Positions 23,169 to 35,500 of a stretch of DNA of 64,000 bases are shown piece by piece. Within the stretch, counting starts at the first letter, position 1; the number at the start of each line of letters is the position of its first letter. The stretch spans positions 16,527,501 through 16,591,500 of the forward strand of contig OX327711.1 in NCBI GenBank assembly GCA_946807835.1. The letters run 5' to 3'. The notes below the pieces were generated by a model, which saw only the letters and a list, made by a program, of their open reading frames with translations, did no database searches and had not been told where the DNA came from. Origin of the DNA: Ailanthus altissimus. Taxonomy: Eukaryota; Streptophyta; Magnoliopsida; Sapindales; Simaroubaceae. A program made the position numbers and the translations under genes.

Positions 23169-24920
23169 TTCACATAATTAATATAGTGCAGTAAGTGGGT
23201 AAAAGAAATTATATAAGAATTTATGTGATTCGATAATTAGTAGGTTAAGATCTTATTTTATTATTTTTTGAAGGAAAATTTTTAAAAATAGTAAAATTTG
23301 AGGATGTTTTTAATTTTTTCAGCCACTACTTTAAGTTTTTAATTTATTTAGTTAAATAAATTATTTTTGAACGAATATATCTTTTACTGTTTATACAGTA
23401 CTCACTACAGTGTACAATATTTTTGTTACAATTATTAATTAAATCAAAATTAAATATTTTTATTAAAATTATATTTATTTTATATTATTTATTTATTTAT
23501 TTTAATCATATTACTACAAAATTTACATAAATAATATAATTATTTAATATAGTTAAATTAAACTAAATAAATACAATAAATAAAAATAATTTTCATAAAT
23601 AAATACAAACTTAATTGTATTTTTTATTAAAATTATATTTATTAATAAGTAAATAAAATAAATTTAAATAAATATAATTAATTATTTATGAATAATAAAA
23701 AATTAAATAAATATAATAGTCACAAAAGTCATCTCTACCAACAAAAATCGACATCAATAAAAGTCATCTCAGTCATCGTATCTCGAGCCCGAGATGCGAT
23801 GGTGGTTCTCGGTCATCGCATCTCAGGCCCGAGATGCATGGCCGAGATGCGATGGTGGCCATCTCGGGCTCGAGATGGTGGCCATCTCGGGCTCGAGATG
23901 TGGCCATTTCACCATCGCATCTCGAGTCCGAGATGGCTCCGAGATGCAATGGTGATTCTCAGCTTGGTCGAGATGGCTTTTGTTGATCTCGACTTTTGTT
24001 AGCGGATATGGCCTTTGTGACCATTATATTTATTTTATTTTTTATTATTCATACATAATTAATTATATTTATTTAAATTATATTTATTTTATTTTATTTT
24101 ATTATTAATAAATATAATTTTAATAAAAAATACCATTAAATTTGTATTTATTTATTATATATATTTAGTTTAATTTAACTACATTAAATAATTATATTAT
24201 TTATGTAAATTTTGTAGTAATATGATTAAAATAAATATTATTTTAATAAATAAAAAATATTTAAATTTGATTTAATTAATAACTGTAGCAAAAATAATGT
24301 ACATTGTAGCGGGTACTGTACAAATAGTAAAAGGGCATATTTATCCAAAATTAATTTATTTAGCTAAACAAATTAAAAACTTAAAATGGTGGTTAAAAAA
24401 GTTAAAGACCTCCTCAAATTTTGCTATTTTTGAAAATTTTCCTTTTTTGAATCATAAGATATTCATAAAGTATATTTTTTACAAGAGTTAATCAAGCTCA
24501 TAAAAAATTTCTATCAATTGCACTCATAATTGTCTCTCTTATATAATTTAAGATTTTTTTTTTTTTTATGTATAGTTGTGTTGTAATATGTCTACAAGTT
24601 AAAATAAAACAATTATGTAGATTATAGACATCCTAAGTAAATCTTAATTCGAGGAGAAACAAGATAAATGAGTCTTAGTGCACTTAGGACAATATAGGGC
24701 GTGTTTGTTGTCCCTAGTGCCGCTAGTGATGTTGTTTCACCTCTGTTTTGTCTCCTCGCGTCCCTTGCTCACTTGGTTCGATCCCAAACCTCTTCCAAGG
24801 TGAATTTCAATCAACTTCTCACAGATCCCTTCCTTAATTCAAAATCATCCACAAAGTTTTTAAGATCCTTCATCTCCGTATATTTGTCACTCTTATATAG
24901 TAGTGACTTCGATTAAGTCT
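23169..24920 (-). repeat. Copia C 3' LTR region, interrupted by a MITE
   Basis: 23169-23272 plus 24452-24920 align with the 5' LTR at 43300-44090: TTCGATAATTA, AGATCTTA.TTT, TTGAATCATAA, AGTTAATCAAGCTCA, ATTGTCTCTCTT and, further on, TCAATCAACTTCTCACA. The MITE at 23273-24442 splits it cleanly. The outer boundary is approximate. Confidence 0.6.
23273..24442. mobile_element. MULE-type MITE with long terminal inverted repeats and a GC-rich core
   Basis: A 1170-bp foldback element flanked by an exact 9-bp repeat TTTTTTGAA at 23264-23272 and 24443-24451. The arms start GGAAAATTTTTAAAAATAG and end CTATTTTTGAAAATTTTCC; inverted similarity by eye continues for some 400 bp into each arm. The middle (about 23760-23960) is strikingly GC-rich, with repeated CATCTCGGGCTCGAGATG-like palindromic motifs. 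Long TIRs with a 9-bp duplication fit non-autonomous Mutator-like elements. An open frame at 23688-24002 crosses the core but looks like chance. Confidence 0.8.
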
Positions 24921-27900
24921 TTGTATAGCACCAACTTAACCGAAAGCAATGGCTTTGTTAATTTGTCAGTGAGGTTTTTAGACGACGCAATCTTCATTAG
25001 ACTAATCTCGCCACTTTAAATAATTTCTTTGATGAAAATTGAGTCACACATCAATGTGTTTAAACTTCTTATGAAACACTTAATACTTACTTAGGTGTAT
25101 GACACTTTGGCTATCACAATACACTCTAATATTGACTCTTTTAACCACACAGCTTTCTTAATAGTTTCACCTATAGTTATAAACTCTGCTTTGTGGCTAA
25201 TAATGCTACCATGTGCTGTGAAATTGATCTCCAGCACACACTACCTAATCACTGTGAATACGTACCTAGTTAAAGACATGTTTTTGTCGAGATTACCCGC
25301 ATAATCTCCGTCATCATATTCTCTTATCATTTCACCTTCATTCTCAGTCTTTTCATACAACAAACCATGATCCGATATTTCCTTAAGATATCTCAATATT
25401 TACTTCACTGCAAGCCAGTAATCTTTTCTAAGATTCATCATATATTTACTCATGACACTCACCGCTTGTGATATGTTAGGTCTTGTGCAAACCATCACAT
25501 ACATAATGCTCTTAATAGTGCTAGCATACGGTACTTTATTCATCTGCAGTTTATCCTCTTTGAATTTCGGAGACTGTGCTATTAAAAGTTTGAAATGCAT
25601 GACCAAGGATGTAAAGATAACTTTTGCATTGGGCATACCAAACTTCTCTATAATCTTAAGTATATATCTCTACTGTGACAAAAAGATAATGTTTATTTTT
25701 TCTTTATAATATCCATACCTAAAATCTTCTTTGTTGCTCTCAAATCCTTAATCTTAATCTCGCCACTTAACTGTTTTTTCAATTTTTGTATTTTTTTCAT
25801 ATCTCTACATGTAATCAACATATCATCTACATACATAAGTAAATACATACTCATCCTACTACTTAAGCTCTTAAATTACACACAACAGTCATACTTGCTT
25901 TTATTAAACTCATAAGTCATCATGAAATTATCAAATCTCCTATACTACTGCCTAGGAGATTGCTTCAACTCGTATAATGACTTCTTCAAAAAGCAAGCAT
26001 ACTCCTCCATGTCGGGTTCTACAAACCCTTGTGATTGTAATATGTATATCTTTTCCTTTAACTCTCCATGTAGAAAAGTTGTATTTACATCCATCTGCTC
26101 TATATGTAAGTCAAAGTTTACACACATGACTAACAAACTCTTAATAGATGTGTGCTTGACAACTAGAGAGAAAATCTTAAGAAAGTCTATCTACATTCTC
26201 TAAGTAAAACCTTGTACTACAAGCATAGTCTTTAAACCTTGTAGGCTCTACTCCCAATTTTTTTCCCTTAACCTTGTACACCCACTTACACCAAACTAGT
26301 TTCTTTTGATGTCTTTCCACCAACACCCAGGTTTTATTCTTATGAAGAGAACTAATATCTTCTTGGCCTGCAGCCATTTATCACTTTCTCACTCTTCATA
26401 GCTTCACTATACATTTTGGGCTTATCACACTCAAGAGTGTATGCAGAATTAAAAGCATAAGCAACTAAATCTATTTAAGCATACCTTATTGGTGGATTTA
26501 TCATTCTCTTCAGCCTATCTTTAGCTAATCCGTACTTTTCAAATTTCATCTTAGGAGTCCGAGTCTAACTTTGGGTGGATTTAGAGGAACTCACTAGTGT
26601 ATTTTGCTCAATTTTAAGGGTTGACTTACTGAAGTGTTAATCTGAGGGTATATCAGATCTGCTCTTAGGATCCACTTCAATTTTAATTATTTCAAGTGCT
26701 GAAACTTTCTTAGATAAAGGTTATTCTTTCTCATCTTCTTAGGGCTCTTTTAGCATGACCATCTCATTGACTCACATCTTTACTTATTATACTTCTTGGT
26801 AGCTTTAATTTTTTATACCACACCTTGATCCTTTCACACCTTCGGGATACCCTATGAATATCCTCTTCATAGCTCTAGGTTTTAATTTTTCATGCTTTAC
26901 ATGCACGAAGGCTGGGCAACCAAAAATCTGGAGGTGATTATATTTAATAGGGCTGCCTGACCACTTCTTTTCTGGTATCTTGAAGTCTATTGTCGATGAG
27001 GGACTTCTATTAATTAGGTAGGCTATTTTTATTACAACGTTACATTAAAATTCCTTAGACACCCTTGCATTGGTTAACATACATTTAACTTTTTTAAACT
27101 AGGTTTTGTTTATCATTTCTGCCAGACCATTCTACTGTGGTGTTGATATCACAGTTCTGTGCCTTACAATCTCATGCTTAACACAAAAGTCATCAAACTA
27201 CTGTTGTAATACTAAAAGCCATTGTGAGTCCTTAACCTCTTAATCTTCTTGTTAGTTTAATTTTCAACAAGGGCCTTTTATATTTTGAATGTATTAAACA
27301 CTTATTTTTTATTCTTCAATAAATAGACCTACAGCTTCTTAAAATAGTCATCAATGAATATGAGGAAATATCTAACCCCATCATAGGTCGTCTATGCTGG
27401 TCCCCAAAGATCTGAGTGTTTATAATCAAGGTCCCTTTTAGTTTTGTACTTTTCAATATTAAACCTCACTCTATATGCTTTTCCTAGCTCACAATGCTCA
27501 CAAAACTAACAACTGGAACTTATCATCATCAAATGTCTTTTGATTATACAAATTCTTTAGGTTTCTCTCACCTAAGTGCACTAACCTTAGATACCACAAC
27601 TTGATTTGTATATTCTAATCAGTAATAGAGAATGATGCAGAACCACTCACTACCTCTCTTTTCAGCACATATACTCATTTGTGCTTTTTATCTATCATCA
27701 CAACCATAAAACCTTTCAACATTCTCAAAACTTATTCGTCAATTTTAATGAAACATCCATTTTGGTCTAACATTCCTAGTGAGTACAAATTCCTCTTGAG
27801 GTCAAGAACATTCATAACTTCTAATAACTCTCTCACTCTTCCATCACGCAACTTAAGTTTAATACTATCAATTCTCATCACCCGACATACTATGTCATTA

Positions 27901-28449
27901 CCCATTAACACATTTTCACTACTAATGGGCTAGAAATTAATAAAACCATGACTTATTTAAGCACATATAGAATGTATAACCAGAGTCTAGAAACTATTGA
28001 TTAGAGTTCTTACTATCAATAGCGATTAGAGTCTCTATGTTGTCATAGCTATCATCATACGTTAAGGCAGCATCCGCCTCTTTCTTCTTATCATTTGCTC
28101 TATTCTCTGGACAATCCTTTATGAAGTATCTATCTTTCTTGCAGTAATAGTACTTCCTATAAGCACCCCTGAACTTTGATATTAAGCCATACTTCTTTCT
28201 ATCTCTATGTGAGGTCTGTCATCTCGTAGATAAACCTTCTACATTAGCCTTTATTTGCTTTCCTAATTATTTGAGTTTAATGACGATTTCACATCACTTA
28301 TTATTAATCTCTCTCTGTCATAGAGCAATATCAACAAAGTGCTTATAACTACGAGAAAGAGAACTCAATAGGATGATTACCTTATCTTCATCCTCTATCT
28401 TTATATTGATACCCTCAAAATCAATAATGATCTTATAAAAGATATCTAT
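24921..28449 (-). pseudogene. Copia C pol and distal gag remnant
   Basis: Read on the minus strand from high to low: gag zinc-knuckle region near 28180, pre-integrase and integrase near 27900-26900, then RT. RT pieces include HKNKTWVLVERHQKKLVWCK with WVYKVKG, QMDVNTTFLHGELKEKIYIL, KKSLYELKQSPRQ, an intact YVDD box (25822-25833) followed by ML, and ASTIKSIMYVMVCTRPNISQ with VSVMSKYM. Scattered stops and frameshifts make it inactive. Its gag continues at 40535-40839 and 43166-43260 beyond the nested insertions. Confidence 0.78.
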
Positions 28450-29498
28450 TATTGTGTTGAGTGTGTGATATACGAGTGTACATGTAATTTTAAAATTTTA
28501 TTACATGCAGCAGAAGCATGTTAACAAAATACACCCATTTTAACAAATTAACAAAATATATCACACACACACACATATGTATAAGTATAACTATTATACG
28601 AAATTTATATATGATGAACAATTGTGCTAAAATACATCTAAAGAACACTTACCTAATGAAGGTAACTTTACAAAATCTTCTAGTCCTCCAACTATCCAAG
28701 TGAAAAACTCACCATGAAGTGTATTCTTAAACAATTCTAGTCCATAACAATTTGGTAAGATTATAAAGCTAGAATGGTAGCTTTAATTTAGAATTTTCAG
28801 CATCATATATTCAAACTCTTTGAATATAAATATTGTTACCAAGAAAATAAAGATGATTAATGCGTTTATGCAACTCCTACATTGAAAATTTGAAATAATT
28901 TCTATAAAAAATGTTTTGAATAACTCTTGTGCAAAACTAATTTTTTTTTTTATGCATGATTGACCTTCATGAGTGAAGAAGAAGAGAGAGTTCAATTATT
29001 TTCTCAACACTTTGAAAAACAAAACACACTTCTCTCTCTTTCATGCACTTGATCGAATATCTTAAAGCCAAAATAAATGAATTAATTAATTCATTTTGCT
29101 TTTTCAACATCGTCATCATAATGCACCTATCATTATAATGTATAATGGAAATAATTGATGGCCCATTAACAAAGCGCTCTATTACAATTAATGGTTGGTA
29201 CATTTTTTTAATTAATTAACAATTTTATTTTATATAATAACCAACAAATATTTAAATATCTAACATTTAAATTATTTAAATATTTTGAATGGCCAACATA
29301 TGGTCAATTATCATAAATATATTTATTATAATATTATTAATAATATATATAATTTAATTATTCAAAACAATTTGAATAATTACTTTTACCTTACTTATTT
29401 TTTACTACAAATGTTAAACAGTAAATTTAAGATAAAAATAAGCCATAGACCAAATTGTGTAACTTGTCAACATTCTATTGATTAACAACTTCTGTTAA

Positions 29499-29830
29499 GT
29501 AATTTAGTAATGTACTTAACAATTAAGTCTTGATAAATGCACATCCCTCTATTTTGCTGTAATTTACTGGATCGAATTATTCAATCCAATCTGCTACCCT
29601 AGTGTACAATGAGTACACTTCATATGTGAAACTCTCTAGGTCCACGCTTGTTAACTAATTTAGTAATATACTTAACAATTAAATCTTGGCAAATGCACAT
29701 CCCTGAGGGATCCCGAAATAATAATTCTATTTGGTGAAATTTACTGGATCGAATTATTCAATCCAATCTACTACCCTAATGTGCAACGAGTACACTTCAT
29801 ATTGTGAGACTCTCTAGGTCCACGCTCAAT
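29499..29830. repeat. Tandem duplication of about 157-175 bp within family L copy 3
   Basis: AATTTAGTAATGTACTTAACAA at 29501 recurs with one change at 29657; TTTACTGGATCGAATTATTC, AATCCAATCTGCTACCCTA and CTCTCTAGGTCCACGCT also occur twice in the same order. The second unit has an insertion with GAGGGATCCCGAAATAA. Copy 1 has this region once. Confidence 0.8.
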
Positions 29831-30089
29831 TTGTTATATGGAGCTTATCCATACGTCCATGAACGATGTCCCACATACACGTTACAGATATTACAAAGTG
29901 GCACGTTAGACCATACAAGTTGATGTTATAGTATATTTATATAATCCTTCCATCATTTATATCTTGGAAGAGCAGAGATATAGATCATCACCGTCTAATC
30001 TCTATTTGTTCAATCATAAACTTATCTTCAGATTTATATTTTCATAAACAATATCCACAAACACTTTTGTGATATTGTTTATCTCTTCG

Positions 30090-30090
<1 letters not shown>

Positions 30091-30134
<44 letters not shown>
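30091..30134. repeat. (TA)n microsatellite
   Basis: About 44 bp of uninterrupted alternating TA within family L copy 3. Copy 1 has only AAAAATATATTC at the matching place, so this is a local expansion. Confidence 0.95.
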
Positions 30135-30137
<3 letters not shown>

Positions 30138-30949
30138 TGAGTTTTATGCTTATGGCCACAAGACTTCTTAAAATATAAACTCGGAGCATCAAGATATATA
30201 ACTTACTCATACGAGCTGATGGATCCCATATCTACACACATCAGACTCTATAAGCATCAGACCATACCCAGCGACACTCAACGGTCAAACCATGAAAGGT
30301 TTCTGACATGTGTAGAACCAAAACATAGTGGATCATTCACAAGCCCATCGTGGCACTCAGGTCAAAGGACCACAAATACTAATTAACTTAGAAGACCTTC
30401 CATTGACAGATTTATGAGATGTCTATTGGAGTTTCTCGTGAGTCTGTTTAGTACCCAGTCCTTACTGAATACATGTATCTCTATACGAGCTTCCACTAAA
30501 CTTATAGTTTGTTAATACTAGCCATCTGGACTATCTAAATATAGATATACACTAATCTATATTAATAGATTTTATTGATAGACCTGCATCGATAAAATTA
30601 GATTAGAAATATAATGTTTGAGAACATACTTGCATAATGACATTTTCTAGCACCATCTGCAACTCTTTGTAACTATGTCATTATTAATATATTCTCAGGT
30701 CTTTGTCCAATTTAAGATAAGTCTCTAATTCCTTAGATTTCACTAACTCTTTTAACCTACTAACTCTTAGCATAACCGTCTAACTCTTAATACTTATAAC
30801 TTTTATCGTTGCTAACTCTTAGCACTGATCTAAACTCTTTTAGACCATATCTAAACTTTTTCAAATCATACAATATCTGAAACGTAACAAGCATCTTACC
30901 ATTTAATAATTAATAATATTAACGATTTAATTAGAAATAATAATTACAT

Positions 30950-33802
30950 TGTAGTAACCAGTATCCATAACCGGTAAGAATATGTATATTTATATATATA
31001 AATATACGTATTTTATTTGTATGTTGGTGATACTTGAATTATATATTGTTATTAGTAATATTTTTATAGGTTAAGGATATACGATTAGTATTGGGTTTAT
31101 TTGTATGACTTTAGATTTATTTTAGGGACCAAATTGTTATACTTTGAAAGTTTTGGGGGCAAATTTGTAAATATCAAAAATTAGCCTCTTAGTATAAAAA
31201 TACACTTTTAAACCCTAATTTACCATTTTTAGGTCGAGCTACCAATTTTAAGAGAGAGAAGAGAGAAATAGAGGAGAGAGAAAGAGGAGAAGAAGAAGAA
31301 AAAGAAGAAGAAATTAGAAATTTGAATTTCAAGAGGTATATCATACGTATTTCTCAATTTATTGGTATTAATTAAGTTAATTCCTTTAAGTTTTGATTTC
31401 TGAAAATATGTATAATTGAGGATTTGTTGTGTATTTCGTAAGATCATATGAGAATTGATGATGATCTATAAGATAGTTTGATAAATCATGATGAATTATG
31501 GAATTTCTGCTGGATAACCTCTTGATCTAGGAATTTTATAAATTGTTGTGATTCGATTCTGGTTTTGAATTTTGAGTATATGAAATTAGACATGTTTAGG
31601 ATCATCTGAGACTTTGAATCGACTGAAAATCTCGGAAATTGAATTTGTAGTGAATTTACCAAAATGACCCTGGAATTCTGGAAATTTCCTGTGTAAACAG
31701 TATGATACAGTGGAAAATAATTTTTGACCTGCTGAATGATCTTTAAAAATTACGAATTTGTGGAATATGATAATTTTATATGTCTAATATGATATACTCG
31801 GAATTGAGAATTTGGATCAATGTGGTTGAAGTGTTATGAATTTCTAAAGTGTATCAGCTCATTGTAGTATTTGATTAACAGATTTTTAAAGTTATGAAAT
31901 AAAATAGTTTTAAAATACTTTTGGCAGTTATTTGGAAGCCAAATATTTATCATGGACTGAGATATGTGTCAAGAGTAATTATGTGGTAGTTTTATAATTT
32001 TTGAGTTAGTATATGATTTTATAAAATTGGGAGATTGAATACTGTTCAGTAAGTATCTTGATCCTGTCAGGTTTGTAGTTTGGATTCGATGGTGTGTATG
32101 GAATGGATTGTGTAGGAATTTTGATATAATATTCATATATAAGAAGTATATATGAGTCAAGAATGATATATTCTGATTTCGGAGTAATTGGACATCATTT
32201 GATGTATTAGAAATTTTTGTTAAGTGTAAGTGGTCAGAATGACAGGTTTTGAGAAACCAAATATTTAGACCAATTTAATGTGATAAATGCATTGTGTATA
32301 ATTTTGTAAGCTATTTAAAGTATTTTGTGTGAATTGTGAGGCTTATGAAAGGATTAATCTCCATTGATAGGTTAAGGAGATTTAAGCCTTGTAGCTGAAA
32401 GTGTTAAGAGGTAAGTATACTAGACTTACTACTGGAATCACAATAAACATAATAATTGTTTTGTATGATTTTGTAAATGGGGTTAAGAATATGTTTATGA
32501 TATGTCAAAGTATATTTTGATATGAAATGTGAATATATGTTTATGAATGTGAGCATTGACATTGAGCATGGACATACATGTGTTTTTTGAAAGTGAGCTT
32601 TTCAAAATAAGATGCGTTTAACAAAGAAAGCTTTTGAAGTGTAATATGTCCATGAGAAATATTTTGTGATTTGAGGGTACTTGAACTCACTGTTAACTTA
32701 GTAGGCATTTTATGTGATTTGTGGAGCCTTTATGTGTGGCCTTTCCTTCGGGATTGGTATATGTTATGTGTTTCGTATGTAGGGAGGATCCTATTGGTAC
32801 CTAAAGGAAGTGTGAGTCATCACATTCGTGTGGTGGCGTATAGGTACATGTGAGAGGACTCACCGATGATCAGGGTGAGGGTTTGGCTTTTACCTTCGGG
32901 CATAAGCGTTATATATGTGTGATTTAAAGACCTCACTTGTACTATTCCTCTCATACGGTATGTCACCTACGAGTGACATTTGGCTCATTATGTGATATGT
33001 GATATGTAAGTCCTACTAAGTAGTAGTTGAGTAATGGTATTCTTATTATGTGTTTTGAAAGAATGTGTAAGCGCTTACATGATATGTGATTTGATAAGAT
33101 TATGATTTTGATTGATCACAGCATATCATACATATGCATTGTGTACATATATGTATTTGTATTTGATATATGAAAAATTAGTATGCTTACTGAGTTTTAT
33201 ACTCATTATAGTTTATGGTGATTTCAGGTAAATAAGGTACATGTGTGCTTAGCGGATTTGGCAAGGCTTCTGCTGTTCCTTGGGTTCCCTAAGTTGCTAG
33301 GTTGTTGTGTGTTTCATTTGGGGACACGTGTGATAGGATATTTGGTTTGTCCCTATTGAATAAATACTTATGTATTATTTCATTGTGTGTGGATTGGATT
33401 TGGTTTAAGTTTTATAAAGTGTGGTTATTGGATGATTTTAAGTAAGAATTTGCAATGGATATATTCTGGGCTCCCGGTAACAAAGTTGCTACTGGTGACG
33501 TAGTAGAGTGTTAATCTCTGAGAAAACTCTGCGTATCTCCGGTTTAATAATTGTCCCAGTCATAATTCAATTGCTATAATTCTGAAAGAAATTGAAATGA
33601 ATGTTTAAATATTGTCAAGAGAAGTTTATATTTATATGTTAGGTTATGGTTGATTTTAGTGTTGAACTTACTAGCAACTTGCTAAGGATTTCTGTGTTGA
33701 ATGAAAGTTGAGTATTTTGTGTAATATTATTTATGAGTGCACGTGCAGTGAATGAATGTAAGTGATGTCGTGTGTCGGATCTTTTGGGTCTGGGGCGTGA
33801 CA
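30950..33802 (+). repeat. 5' LTR of the young element
   Basis: 2853 bp, TGTAGTAACCAGTATCC to GGGGCGTGACA. Compared by eye, it is collinear with 37618-40470 at a constant offset of 6668 bp with no indel, and I found no substitution in the stretches checked. A TATA-like TATAAAAATA lies at 31193-31202, followed by a GA-rich tract (31247-31315). Short open frames inside it occur identically in the other LTR and are not genes. Confidence 0.92.
31193..31202 (+). promoter_or_regulatory. Probable LTR TATA box
   Basis: TATAAAAATA within the 5' LTR, on the strand expected for genomic RNA synthesis; the same sequence is in the 3' LTR at 37861-37870. Position about 245 bp into the LTR. Inference from motif only. 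Confidence 0.45.
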
Positions 33803-33810
33803 GCTTTTAT

Positions 33811-33822
33811 TGGTATCAGAGC
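33811..33822 (+). other. Primer-binding site (tRNA-iMet)
   Basis: TGGTATCAGAGC is the perfect 12-base complement of the plant initiator tRNA-Met 3' end, 8 bases after the 5' LTR. It fixes the element's transcription direction as plus. Confidence 0.92.
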
Positions 33823-34249
33823 TAAGATATGATTCTGTAGACTTTTAAGTGTCGAGTCAAGGGAACCGAGCAGATGCCAAATCCTTAGGATTGTATTTGT
33901 AGCTTTGTTGTGTAAAAGTTTGACATATTCCTTAAATTTTTTTATGATTTTGTGAAGATGACACAGTATCCAAGAGCTGCTAAGATTGTTGTTGTTGTGG
34001 ATAATGGTACCTTGTGGATCTTAATGTTACCATTTAGATTTTCTTTTAAGTTATGACTAATATGCTTAGTAAGAGTGATGTTGAATATCTTATAATGATA
34101 ATTTGCATGTGATAGAGCAAATTGAGATAATTTTCTCAATGACAAAATATAGAGAAGTAGAGTATTGAAGACATCAATTGAAACAACTTTTATTGAAAAG
34201 GAAAACAACAACACAACAACAATAGCAGCAACAAAAAATACAGTAGATG

Positions 34250-34915
34250 CTACGGAGTGAGATTTAAGTCTATTTTGCGCTTCTTCTGACTGTCATGAGT
34301 AGACCAATCTAACTGATGCAATGTTGGATTAGACAGAGGAATAAAAAACTGCAATTGATCAATCAGTTGATCAATAGTTGGAGCTGAAATAAGAATCCGT
34401 CGTGCTAGAAGTGGGATGAATTGTGTTCCCGCTGCATAGTCAAGAAAAGATATCAACCCATCGTAAAAACCATTAATATTTAACAAACCAATGGGTTTTT
34501 GGTGGATTTGTAATTGTGCCCATGAGACAATTTGAAAAATTTCCTCCAAGGTCCCGAAACCTCCTGGTAGAGCTATGAAAGCATCCGCATGCCTAAGCAT
34601 TTGAGCCATTCGCTCGTGCATAGATGAGACTTGTAACTCATCCCCAATTGTTTTTCCTACAACATTTTCAATAGCTAGAGGTTTTGGAATGATACCCAAA
34701 ACTCGACTACCTTTATTGTGTGCAGCTTTTGCCACAGACCCCATTAACCCTCGGTTACCTCCTCCATATACTAAATGTATATTTCGCTCAGCTAATACCT
34801 TACCAAGATTTTCTGCAACTTTTGTAAACTCTTCAGTATTCCCAGGGTTGGATCCACAAAAGACACAAATTTTTGTGAATCGACGAGCTGAGGTTTCCTC
34901 CATTGTTATGCTCAC
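34250..34915 (-). CDS. LOG: LOG-type cytokinin riboside 5'-monophosphate phosphoribohydrolase, intronless, inside the LTR element
   Basis: LOG enzymes release active cytokinin bases from their riboside monophosphates in one step, in cytosol and nucleus. The 221-residue frame is uninterrupted and of full family length. Seen: the nucleotide-fold start ICVFCGSNPG (16-25), GGGNRGLMG (51-59), MHER (99-102) with the conserved Arg, and the signature PGGFGTLEE (117-125); SAPTIDQLIDQL near the C-terminal end is also family-typical. The Lys usual after MHxR is Met here. Most plant LOG genes have several introns; this has none, pointing to an RNA-derived or otherwise captured copy. It runs opposite to the LTR element. 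A TATA box lies about 50 bp before the ATG at 34915-34913. Whether it is expressed or active cannot be told from sequence. Confidence 0.93.
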   Translation of the reverse strand: MSITMEETSARRFTKICVFCGSNPGNTEEFTKVAENLGKVLAERNIHLVYGGGNRGLMGSVAKAAHNKGSRVLGIIPKPLAIENVVGKTIGDELQVSSMHERMAQMLRHADAFIALPGGFGTLEEIFQIVSWAQLQIHQKPIGLLNINGFYDGLISFLDYAAGTQFIPLLARRILISAPTIDQLIDQLQFFIPLSNPTLHQLDWSTHDSQKKRKIDLNLTP

Positions 34916-34963
34916 CCTAATCTTTGAATATTTTTGAGTTTGTATAAGGATGCAATAATAATG

Positions 34964-34971
34964 TATTTATA
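34964..34971 (-). promoter_or_regulatory. TATA box of the LOG cargo gene
   Basis: On the minus strand CTCTATAAATACAT, about 50 bp upstream of the LOG ATG. The same CTCTATAAATA core stands before the neighbouring cargo gene. This suggests each has its own promoter, not LTR-driven expression. Confidence 0.6.
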
Positions 34972-34991
34972 GAGAAACAAATTGATAATAG

Positions 34992-35500
34992 CTGTGGAGC
35001 ATATGTGTAAGTATGTTCAAGTATATATTTTTCTCGATTCTTGTGAGGTAAAACAAAAAAAAAAAAGAATGAGTTTTACTTTATCATTTTATAAGGGACA
35101 ATAGGTCGCAAAATCTTGAATAAATATATGTTGATATGTAAGTGTGATAAAAATTGTGTCGGAAGTGTGATAAGTTAGGTAAGATAATTAAGAAAAGTCA
35201 ATAAAGGCCTATTTTATGGATTTAGGGACTTAGCCATTTTGGCACTAATGGTCGACAATACATCAATGACTTGAAGACTTTTTGAGCTAACAATTGGACT
35301 TTGGACATGAGGCCAAATTAACTTTATTAATTACAAAGATTTTGTGGTCTTAACATTAATTTTTGGCCGATAGATTAAAAGCAGATATGAAGAAAGATAA
35401 AGCACACTTGACATAAAGATAAAGCAGTAATCAGTCTCTCTTTGATGTGATAGAGCAACACGGATCTAGTTTCTGTGAAAAACAGAAACAGCAATGTAGG
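34992..35500. other. Spacer between the two cargo genes
   Basis: Non-coding: the upstream region of LOG and the 3' flank of the 386-residue gene. AT-rich; no RT or integrase remnant was seen. Confidence 0.5.

Noticed and set aside
23688..24002. 104-codon frame across the MITE core
   Set aside because: It is the translation of short GC-rich palindromic repeats, and the frame extends into the AT-rich arm.
24770..24795. GGTTCGATCCC resembling a tRNA B box
   Set aside because: No A box or cloverleaf around it, and it is part of a copia LTR whose other copy (near 44030) has a changed sequence there.
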